DNA of 13,513 nucleotides from positions 65,823 to 79,335 of the forward strand of contig PBKF01000010.1 in NCBI GenBank assembly GCA_002722105.1. The letters are read 5' to 3'. The notes under the pieces are model-generated. The model saw only the letters and a program-made list of their open reading frames with translations. It was not told where the DNA came from and made no database searches. Within the stretch, counting starts at the first letter, position 1; each line of letters begins with the position of its first letter. The position numbers and the translations under genes are program-made. Of this stretch, positions 7,171 to 13,513 are shown piece after piece. This DNA is from Fidelibacterota bacterium (GTDB taxonomy: Bacteria > Marinisomatota > Marinisomatia > Marinisomatales > UBA1611).

Positions 7171-9097
7171 ATATTTATCCAAAATCAATTCTCCTGAAGA
7201 TATTAGGAGTTTTTCTGACAAAGAGCTACATGAACTCTGTGATGAACTTAGAGAATATATAATTGATACCATTACTGAAATTGGAGGGCATTTAGCTCCA
7301 ACATTAGGTGTCATTGAACTAACGGTAGCCCTTCATTATGTTTACAACACACCTAAAGATAAACTTATCTGGGATGTTGGACATCAGGGTTATGCGCACA
7401 AACTATTGACAGGCCGTTTCAAAGAATTCCCTACCATTCGTAAATACAAAGGTTTAAGTGGTTTTTTAAAACGTACCGAAAGTGAATATGATGTGATTGG
7501 TGCTGGACATGCATCCACATCTATTTCATCTGCATTAGGAATCGCAGAGGCTCGCCACCAAAATAACGATGATTTTCGGGTAGCAGCAATAATTGGTGAT
7601 GGTTCTATGACAGGTGGTTTGGCCTTTGAGGGTATAAATAACGCAGGTCATCTAGGGCGACAAATACTTGTCATTTTGAATGATAATGAAATGTCTATTA
7701 GCCCAAATGTTGGTGCAATCTCAACCTATTTTACACGTTTAATTTCTAATCCGCTTTATAACCGTATTCGTAATGAATTTTGGGATTTAACTGGGAAAAT
7801 ACCTCTTGCAAAAACGACTACCAGGACTTTGATAAAAAAAGTTGAAGAAAGCTTAAAAAATCTTATCGTTCCTGGAATTTTATTCGATGAATTAGGTTTC
7901 CGTTATTTTGGCCCAATCGATGGACATGATTTGGATGAAGTCGTTCATACACTGCAAAACATCAAAGATATTCAAAGACCAGTATTATTGCATGTATTGA
8001 CAAAAAAAGGTAAAGGTATGGTCTCTATGAATATGGAAAATCGTGAGTATCATGATGATGCTGTTAAGTATCATGCTGTAAAACCTAATGGTAAAAAAGA
8101 TGATGGCCCCTACAAAATTGAACCAGAAATTAAGAAATCATCTGTACCGATCTTTCAGGAAGTATTTGGAAAACTAGCCTGTGAGGTTGCTAGAAACCGG
8201 GAAGATACGGTTTGTATCACAGCAGCTATGAGGGAAGGAACTGGTCTTGTACCCTATTCAAAAGAGTTTCCTCATAGATATTATGATGTTGGAATAGCTG
8301 AAGGACATGGAATTACATTCTCAGCGGGTTTAGCTTCTGAAGGAGTACGACCAATTACGGCTATTTATTCAACTTTTTTACAGAGGGCATTTGATCAAAT
8401 CGTCCATGATTGTGCCATCCAGCATCTACCAGTGATTTTTTGTATGGATCGTTCAGGCATTGCAGGTGAGGATGGGCCAACACATCACGGTGCTTTAGAT
8501 CTTGCGTATATGAGGTGTGTTCAGGATATTATTGTAACAGCACCGAAAAGTGGAAATGAATTCAGACATTTATTGTATACTGCCCTTAATATTAAAGATC
8601 AGCCCTTTTCAATTCGGTATCCTAAAGCAAGTTCGCAAGAATTTGATGAAAGCGGTCAAGCTGAGCTACTACCTATTGGCTCTTGGGCTATAGAACGACA
8701 TGGGGCGGATATAGTGTTATTGGCTGTGGGTCCCATGGTATATTCTGCATTAGATGCTGCCCAAAAAATAAGTTCATCGGGCATATCCTGTGAGGTGGTA
8801 AATTGTCGCTTCATAAAGCCTATGGATGTTGCTTATCTTGAAACTATTATAAATAAATTTTCGATTATTATTACAATTGAAGAAGGTACAGTTGTAGGTG
8901 GGTTTGGAGATGGTGTTGCAGGATGGCTTTTGGAAAATGGGTATTCAGGCCAATTTAAAAAACTGGGGCTGACTGATTCCTTTGTTGAACATGGCAAACG
9001 TAATGAATTATTACATTTACTTGGATTAGATGTAGATGGAATTGCAAATACAATTCAAGAAATGGTTGGTTATCAAAAAGAACAAATTCTAATATAA
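7160..9097 (+). CDS. dxs: 1-deoxy-D-xylulose-5-phosphate synthase
   Basis: Dxs condenses pyruvate with glyceraldehyde 3-phosphate on thiamine diphosphate to give DXP, the entry to the MEP pathway and a thiamine precursor. The 645-aa protein has transketolase-like order: GGHLAPTLGV with His44, WDVGHQGYAHKLLTGR, GAGHASTSIS, the ThDP motif GDGSMTGG (146-153) closing at LNDNEMSISP (173-182), then the pyrimidine domain with IAEGH (Glu381), STFLQRAFDQ, DRSGIAGEDGPTHHG (His442/His443), and a normal C-terminal domain. Most family members read IAEQH where this reads IAEGH; the catalytic Glu is kept. The ATG at 7160 lies inside pdxT (11-nt overlap) and gives the expected N-terminal length. Because PLP is made by PdxST here, its DXP should serve isoprenoids and thiamine, not vitamin B6. 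Confidence 0.96.
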   Translation: MQTKYLSKINSPEDIRSFSDKELHELCDELREYIIDTITEIGGHLAPTLGVIELTVALHYVYNTPKDKLIWDVGHQGYAHKLLTGRFKEFPTIRKYKGLSGFLKRTESEYDVIGAGHASTSISSALGIAEARHQNNDDFRVAAIIGDGSMTGGLAFEGINNAGHLGRQILVILNDNEMSISPNVGAISTYFTRLISNPLYNRIRNEFWDLTGKIPLAKTTTRTLIKKVEESLKNLIVPGILFDELGFRYFGPIDGHDLDEVVHTLQNIKDIQRPVLLHVLTKKGKGMVSMNMENREYHDDAVKYHAVKPNGKKDDGPYKIEPEIKKSSVPIFQEVFGKLACEVARNREDTVCITAAMREGTGLVPYSKEFPHRYYDVGIAEGHGITFSAGLASEGVRPITAIYSTFLQRAFDQIVHDCAIQHLPVIFCMDRSGIAGEDGPTHHGALDLAYMRCVQDIIVTAPKSGNEFRHLLYTALNIKDQPFSIRYPKASSQEFDESGQAELLPIGSWAIERHGADIVLLAVGPMVYSALDAAQKISSSGISCEVVNCRFIKPMDVAYLETIINKFSIIITIEEGTVVGGFGDGVAGWLLENGYSGQFKKLGLTDSFVEHGKRNELLHLLGLDVDGIANTIQEMVGYQKEQILI

Positions 9098-9100
9098 TAT

Positions 9101-10822
9101 TTGAATTCTATCTATCTCTTATTAGCCGGGTTTATCCTTTTTGGTATCGGTTATCGTTTTTATGCAGATTATTTTGCAACAAAAATTTATTCTTTAAGAG
9201 ATTTTATCGATAAAGTTCCATCTAAGGAATTTGAAGATGGGGTTGATTTTGTACCAACTCGAAAAGACATTCTATTTGGCCATCATTTTACTTCAATAGC
9301 GGGTGCTGCCCCGATTATCGGACCATGTATTGCTGCTTATTGGGGATGGCTACCCGCTTTTCTATGGATCGTTTTAGGTACTATCTTTATTGGTGCTGTG
9401 CATGATTTTGGAGTATTGGTTCTTTCTGTACGAGAGAAAGGTAAAACCATTGCTGATATTACAGGCAACATCATCAATAAGCGTTCTCGTATCATGTTTC
9501 TTATATTTGTAATGATATTGAGTTGGCTGGTATTAGCGGTATTTGCCATGGCAATTGCAGGACTTTTTGTCAATGTTCCCACCGCAGTTTTACCTGTTAA
9601 TATTGAAATTATTATAGCCATCATTGTTGGAATATTGATTTATCAAAAAAAGATAAATCCATTGATTCCATCCGTAATTGCATTAGTTATGCTATATATA
9701 TTTGTTTATATCGGTTCATTAATACCAGTTTCATTTGAATCCTTGGGCTTTGAAAAATCGGAACAAACTACAATTTGGATCATTTTTCTATTTATTTATT
9801 CTGGAATTGTAAGTCTTTTACCTGTTTGGTTTTTACTTCAACCTAGAGATTATATTAATAGTCATCAGTTAATAGTTGGTTTGATACTTATTTTCATTGG
9901 TATATGTATAGCTCAACCGGTTGTTGAAGCACCGATGATTAGAACAAATGGTAAGGATATTCCAAATATATTTCCGTTGCTTTTTGTTACCATTGCCTGT
10001 GGAGCAATTAGTGGGTTTCATGGGTTGGTGGCATCTGGAACAACATCAAAACAAGTTTCAAAAATTAGGCATACTAAACTAATTGGTTATGGTGCCATGC
10101 TTGGAGAAGGTACATTAGCTTTATCCTCAATCATTGCGGCAGTTGCCGGTATCTCATTGGTATCAAAATGCAATTTACCATCTGTGGGGTACGTGGAAGA
10201 TTTGAATTGGCATATTTATTATGATACCTGGGCAAATGCTACTGCAAATAAAGCTACAGCATTTGTGTTAGGCGGAGGAGCGTTAATTGAATCTTTGGGC
10301 ATTCCTGGAACCTTGGCTAAAACTATCATGGCCGTTCTTGTTATTTCTTTTGCAGCAACAACCTTAGATACTGCGACAAGGATTCAACGATTGATTTTAA
10401 TAGAAGTGGGTCAGGCAGTAAATATATCCCTATTAAAAAATAGATACGCTGCGACTATGGTTGCAATCATTCCCGCTTTGATTATCTCATTATTACAAGT
10501 GACAGATCCAATATCAGGGAAAAGTATAGAAGCTGCATGGATACTTTGGCCCATTTTTGGTGCATCTAACCAGATGCTAGCTGCTCTAACTTTGATGATG
10601 CTTTCAATTTATTTCTGGAGGAGAAAAAAGCCTATTCTTCCCTTATTTTTTCCATTTATATTTATAACGATAACCGCATTAACATCATTAGTATTAAAAG
10701 CTCAATCCTATGTTGGTACCAATCGTTTTTTATTGGTGATTGTTGGTATATTATTTAGTCTAATTTTATGGATGTTATATGAAGGTTGGACAGTTTATAA
10801 AACTGAAAAGCAAAATAATTGA
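9101..10822 (+). CDS. cstA: Carbon starvation protein CstA-family transporter
   Basis: CstA/BtsT-family inner-membrane carriers take up peptides and, for BtsT and CstA of E. coli, pyruvate. This 573-aa protein has the conserved N-terminal block FGHHFTSIAGAAPIIGP (59-74) and GAVHDFGVL (98-106), an ISGFHGLVASGTTSKQ stretch in the middle, and the TTLDTATRIQRL signature near the C-terminal third, within many hydrophobic helices. It is shorter than E. coli CstA (701 aa) but in the range of the shorter subfamily. The only start giving the full first helix is TTG at 9101, 3 nt after the dxs stop; no ATG is available before the conserved block. The substrate cannot be read from sequence. Import of pyruvate, which Dxs uses, would suit the context, but this is inference. 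Confidence 0.9.
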   Translation: MNSIYLLLAGFILFGIGYRFYADYFATKIYSLRDFIDKVPSKEFEDGVDFVPTRKDILFGHHFTSIAGAAPIIGPCIAAYWGWLPAFLWIVLGTIFIGAVHDFGVLVLSVREKGKTIADITGNIINKRSRIMFLIFVMILSWLVLAVFAMAIAGLFVNVPTAVLPVNIEIIIAIIVGILIYQKKINPLIPSVIALVMLYIFVYIGSLIPVSFESLGFEKSEQTTIWIIFLFIYSGIVSLLPVWFLLQPRDYINSHQLIVGLILIFIGICIAQPVVEAPMIRTNGKDIPNIFPLLFVTIACGAISGFHGLVASGTTSKQVSKIRHTKLIGYGAMLGEGTLALSSIIAAVAGISLVSKCNLPSVGYVEDLNWHIYYDTWANATANKATAFVLGGGALIESLGIPGTLAKTIMAVLVISFAATTLDTATRIQRLILIEVGQAVNISLLKNRYAATMVAIIPALIISLLQVTDPISGKSIEAAWILWPIFGASNQMLAALTLMMLSIYFWRRKKPILPLFFPFIFITITALTSLVLKAQSYVGTNRFLLVIVGILFSLILWMLYEGWTVYKTEKQNN

Positions 10823-10831
10823 ACCTAATTT

Positions 10832-12490
10832 ATGAATGAACAATTAAACTTATTTAACCAGGAATTATCGCATTGGGAAACAGATGCTAAATCTTTTAAT
10901 TCTCGGGAAGCAGATTTTGATTCACTTTCCGGTGAAAAATTGGATTTATGCTACTTTCCAGAATCTCCTAGTGATGATTATATGGAAAAGCTCGGATTTC
11001 CAGGGTGCTATCCTTTTACTCGGGGAGTCCACCCAAACCTGTATAGAGGTAAACTTTGGACGATGCGTCAATTTGCTGGCTTTGGTAAACCCGAAGAAAC
11101 AAATCAGCGCTTTAAAAATTTATTAAAAAAGGGGCAAACAGGACTTTCTGTTGCCTATGATATGCCTACTTTAATGGGATTTGACCCAGATCATCCTTAT
11201 TCCAAAGGAGAAGTAGGGAAATGCGGTGTCAGCGTAGCATCCTTGGCTGATATGGAAACTTTATTTGATGGTATAAATTTAGGAGAGATCTCAGTTTCTC
11301 AGACAATTAATGGTCCGGCAATAATTTTATTGGCATTTTATGTTTCATTGGCTGAAAAGCAGGGTGTCTCTCTGGATCAACTCCGAGGAACTCTCCAGAA
11401 TGATATTTTGAAAGAATTCATTGCCCAAAAAGAATGGATTTTCCCGCCAAATCCTTCCATGCGTGTTATTACCGACATGTTAGCATATTGTACAGAAAAT
11501 ATGCCCAAATTCAATACAATATCTGTTAGTGGTTACCACATTCGAGAGGCCGGGTCTACTTCAGCACAGGAACTAGCGTTTACATTGGCAAATGGTTTTA
11601 CATATGTTGAACATGGTATCAAAGTAGGTTTGGACGTTGATAGTTTTGCACCTCGATTATCTTTCTTTTTTAATTCTCATTTAGACTTTTTTGAGGAGAT
11701 CGCAAAATTTCGTGCAGCACGTCGTATATGGGCCAAGAGAATGAAAAATAAATATGGTGCAAAAAATGAAAAATCCTGGAAATTACGGTTTCATACTCAA
11801 ACTGCTGTATGCAGTCTAACTGCTCAACAGCCAGAAATCAATATTGCACGGACGGGATTTCAAGCACTCGCTGGAGTATTAGGTGGTACACAAAGTCTTC
11901 ACACTAATTCCATGGACGAAACACTTGCACTTCCTACAGAAAAAGCCGCTGAGATTGCTTTACGAACCCAACAATTAATTGCTTATGAGACTGGTGTTGC
12001 CAACGTGGTAGATCCACTTGGAGGATCATGGTTTATAGAAGAATTAACAGATAAGATAGAAGCAAAAGCAGAAGAATATTTTATAGAGATTGAAAACTTA
12101 GGTGGTGTTATTTGTGCTATTGAACAAGGATACTTTCAAAGAGAAATCGCTAGAGCAGCATCAGATTATCAATCTAAAGTAGATGAAAAAAAACGAATTG
12201 TTGTCGGTGTTAATAAATTCGTTAATGAAAGTGAAGAATTCGAAATACCCATTCTTAAGATTGGAGGAGAAGCAGGAGAAGGTCAAAGAAAAAAATTGAT
12301 AGATCTTAAGAATTCTAGGGATGAATCTTTAGCTCAAGATACTTTATTTGCAATTGGAGAAGCTTGTAAAAATGGGAATAATCTCATGCCGCCGATCATT
12401 GAAGCGGCCAAAGCATATGTGACACTAGGTGAGATTGTTATTGCTATGAAAACTGAATTTGGTGAATGGCAGGAATCTGCAGTTTTTTAA
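10832..12490 (+). CDS. B12-dependent acyl-CoA mutase large subunit (isobutyryl-CoA mutase-like; methylmalonyl-CoA mutase family)
   Basis: This 552-aa protein is the catalytic TIM-barrel subunit of an adenosylcobalamin-dependent acyl-CoA mutase. Family landmarks are [14 protein letters not shown] (60-73), [21 protein letters not shown] (186-196), SGYHIREAG with catalytic His236, [18 protein letters not shown] and [13 protein letters not shown]. It ends without the C-terminal B12-binding domain (no DxHxxG), so it needs a separate small subunit, which is not in the window. Two positions decide the substrate class: methylmalonyl-CoA mutase has Tyr and Arg (Tyr89 and Arg207 in the Propionibacterium enzyme), isobutyryl-CoA mutase has Phe and Gln. 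Here they are Phe81 (MRQFAGF) and Gln199 (EFIAQKEW). Automatic annotation as methylmalonyl-CoA mutase would therefore probably mislead. The cobalamin adenosyltransferase in the same run fits as supplier of the cofactor. Gap to cstA is 9 nt. Confidence 0.9.
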   Translation: MNEQLNLFNQELSHWETDAKSFNSREADFDSLSGEKLDLCYFPESPSDDYMEKLGFPGCYPFTRGVHPNLYRGKLWTMRQFAGFGKPEETNQRFKNLLKKGQTGLSVAYDMPTLMGFDPDHPYSKGEVGKCGVSVASLADMETLFDGINLGEISVSQTINGPAIILLAFYVSLAEKQGVSLDQLRGTLQNDILKEFIAQKEWIFPPNPSMRVITDMLAYCTENMPKFNTISVSGYHIREAGSTSAQELAFTLANGFTYVEHGIKVGLDVDSFAPRLSFFFNSHLDFFEEIAKFRAARRIWAKRMKNKYGAKNEKSWKLRFHTQTAVCSLTAQQPEINIARTGFQALAGVLGGTQSLHTNSMDETLALPTEKAAEIALRTQQLIAYETGVANVVDPLGGSWFIEELTDKIEAKAEEYFIEIENLGGVICAIEQGYFQREIARAASDYQSKVDEKKRIVVGVNKFVNESEEFEIPILKIGGEAGEGQRKKLIDLKNSRDESLAQDTLFAIGEACKNGNNLMPPIIEAAKAYVTLGEIVIAMKTEFGEWQESAVF

Positions 12491-12502
12491 AAATCTATAC
12501 TA

Positions 12503-12931
12503 ATGAATCAAAAAAAAATTACAATCAGTATTATTATATTATCTGTTTTATCTTGTGTATGGATTGGGTGGGTGACCATCAATCCTGATAAGGAAAATCC
12601 AGGTATGGTTCGGTTTCTTTCTTTAACTGATATACATTCAGTTGAGAAAACCGAAAGAATCCGGTTAGGAGGGCTTGTATCACCAGGCACAATTAAAATT
12701 TCAAAACAGAATCAATTGGAATGCAATTTTCATTTGGAGCAAGGTGAAAATTATGTTTCAGTACATTTTACAGGAACACGTCCAGATTTATTTAAGGATG
12801 CTGCAGAAGTAATAGTAGAAGGTACGTATGCTGATGGTATTTTTACTGCAGATCAACTTCAAACCAAATGTGCTTCTCGTTATGAAGGTGATTTAAGGGA
12901 TGAATCTTCCTATAAAGTAGAATCCATATGA
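12503..12931 (+). CDS. ccmE: Cytochrome c maturation heme chaperone CcmE, CxxxY type
   Basis: CcmE is a membrane-anchored periplasmic protein that binds heme covalently and passes it to the CcmF ligation machinery (System I). The 142-aa product has an N-terminal transmembrane anchor (about 6-26), the OB-fold beta segments with LGGLVSPGTIKI (55-66), VSVHFTGTRPDLF (85-97) and VIVEGTY (103-109), and ends near the heme-attachment site. In classical CcmE that site is His in HxxxY; here it reads KCASRYE, with Cys123 and Tyr127, the CxxxY variant known from some sulfate reducers such as Desulfovibrio and from archaea. Because all other family positions are intact and ccmF follows, this is a variant and not a broken gene. 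It starts 12 nt after the mutase stop and overlaps ccmF by ATGA. Confidence 0.93.
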   Translation: MNQKKITISIIILSVLSCVWIGWVTINPDKENPGMVRFLSLTDIHSVEKTERIRLGGLVSPGTIKISKQNQLECNFHLEQGENYVSVHFTGTRPDLFKDAAEVIVEGTYADGIFTADQLQTKCASRYEGDLRDESSYKVESI

Positions 12932-13513
12932 TCCCAATCTTAGGTAGTGTGACTCTCAGCCTAGGCTTGGGTATTGCAGCACTTACTATATTTCTTTTCT
13001 CAATCTTTTTAAAGCAACAGGATTACCGTTATTATTTAGCAGGTTGGCGGGCAAGTGTATTGGTTTCAGTATTTTCAATACTTGCAACTTTCCTATTATT
13101 AAATGAATTATTAGTTAGCAATTTTGATATAAAGTATGTAGCGCATTATACCAGTTTAGAAACGCCGACCTTTTATAAATTTACAGCTCTATGGGCGGGC
13201 CAATCAGGATCGCTTTTATTTTGGCTTTTCGTGTTATCTACATATGCTTTGATTATTTTATTTCAATACAAAAATGCATATACAAAATTGATGCCGTGGG
13301 TCATCATTGTGATAGTGACTATCCAGATATTCTTCCTATTCTTAGTAAACTTTGTTGAGAATCCATTTGCACCAACAGAAGCAGATTTTGTAGTTGTAAA
13401 TGGAAATGGACTTAATCCGCTTCTCCAAAATCTTACCATGGCTATACATCCTCCAACTTTATATTTGGGTTACGTTGGATTTACAATTCCATTCGCTTTT
13501 GCTATTGCAGCTC
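12928..13513 (+). CDS. ccmF: Cytochrome c heme lyase subunit CcmF, N-terminal part (3' end cut by window)
   Basis: CcmF is the large polytopic subunit that takes heme from holo-CcmE and attaches it to apocytochrome c. The first 195 codons are present and show several membrane helices, FYKFTALWAGQSGSLLFW (a family hallmark between helices), VENPFAP, and NPLLQNLTMAIHPPTLYLGY, which is the conserved CcmF block preceding the WWD heme domain; that domain lies beyond the window. The related CcsA/CcmC proteins lack the ALWxGQxGSLLFW segment, so CcmF is clear. The ATG overlaps the ccmE stop (ATGA), giving coupled translation with its heme donor. The reading frame is open to the last base, so the gene appears intact as far as seen. 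Confidence 0.95.
   Translation, partial: MIPILGSVTLSLGLGIAALTIFLFSIFLKQQDYRYYLAGWRASVLVSVFSILATFLLLNELLVSNFDIKYVAHYTSLETPTFYKFTALWAGQSGSLLFWLFVLSTYALIILFQYKNAYTKLMPWVIIVIVTIQIFFLFLVNFVENPFAPTEADFVVVNGNGLNPLLQNLTMAIHPPTLYLGYVGFTIPFAFAIAA

Noticed and set aside
8300..8314. IAEGH in Dxs in place of the usual IAEQH as a possible loss of function
   Set aside because: The catalytic Glu and the His are kept and this segment varies between lineages, so it looks like ordinary divergence.
11040..11130. Frameshift or second small gene at the start of the mutase (an overlapping + frame at 10884-11126)
   Set aside because: The main frame is continuous and carries all conserved motifs; the alternative frame has no family resemblance.
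12866..12931. ccmE as a pseudogene because the heme-binding His is missing
   Set aside because: The frame is intact, all other motifs are present, and Cys with Tyr four residues later matches a known functional variant.
1..13513. CRISPR array, tRNA/rRNA genes, insertion sequences, prophage or defence genes
   Set aside because: No spaced direct repeats, cloverleaf sequences, transposase-like proteins or terminal inverted repeats were seen; essentially every base is in a recognisable metabolic, transport or maturation gene.

Overview
This is an AT-rich, gene-dense bacterial chromosomal segment made of housekeeping and energy genes, with no tRNA, rRNA, mobile element, CRISPR array or long repeat. 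The mix of genes is a Na+-translocating NADH:quinone oxidoreductase (NQR), a Na+/H+ antiporter-like carrier, MEP isoprenoid genes, PdxST, a split B12-dependent acyl-CoA mutase and a System I cytochrome c maturation set whose CcmE has a CxxxY motif. Clear Shine-Dalgarno sites are scarce. Together this suggests a marine or sodium-dependent Gram-negative bacterium, perhaps of the FCB superphylum (Marinimicrobia- or Bacteroidota-like). The lineage is an inference; no marker gene here settles it.

Layout. Left block (1-1723): the 3' end of nqrF, then apbE (flavin transferase for NQR subunits) overlapping it on the + strand, then nqrM (NQR maturation factor) on the - strand, converging on apbE with an 11-nt 3' overlap. 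A canonical-looking intrinsic terminator lies 27 nt after the nqrF stop but inside the signal-peptide codons of apbE. The only real intergenic gap (1724-1842, 119 nt) separates divergent nqrM from the right block and carries a palindromic ATTATAAT that could serve as a -10 box in either direction.

Right block (1843-13513): eleven + strand genes with almost no space between them: CitMHS/NhaD-like antiporter, PduO-type cobalamin adenosyltransferase, DHH phosphoesterase (NrnA-like), ispH, pdxS, pdxT, dxs, cstA-like transporter, acyl-CoA mutase large subunit, ccmE and ccmF (cut by the window end). Seven of the ten junctions overlap by 1-11 nt (for pdxS/pdxT this depends on its uncertain start) and the other three have gaps of 3, 9 and 12 nt, so they probably form one long transcription unit. 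No stretch of 300 bases lacks a gene.

How the genes fit together. NqrF/ApbE/NqrM and the antiporter belong to a sodium-energy theme. The adenosyltransferase makes the coenzyme B12 that the mutase needs. Dxs and IspH are the first and last steps of the MEP pathway, and PdxST makes PLP without DXP; both Dxs and PdxS draw on glyceraldehyde 3-phosphate. CcmE/CcmF begin a cytochrome c maturation cluster that continues off the window.

Main points worth a second look: the terminator hairpin inside apbE; pdxT without an ATG, GTG or TTG at its homologous start; Phe and Gln at the two mutase positions that separate isobutyryl-CoA mutase from methylmalonyl-CoA mutase; and the Cys-type heme-binding motif of CcmE. 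I see no wholly new multi-gene system.
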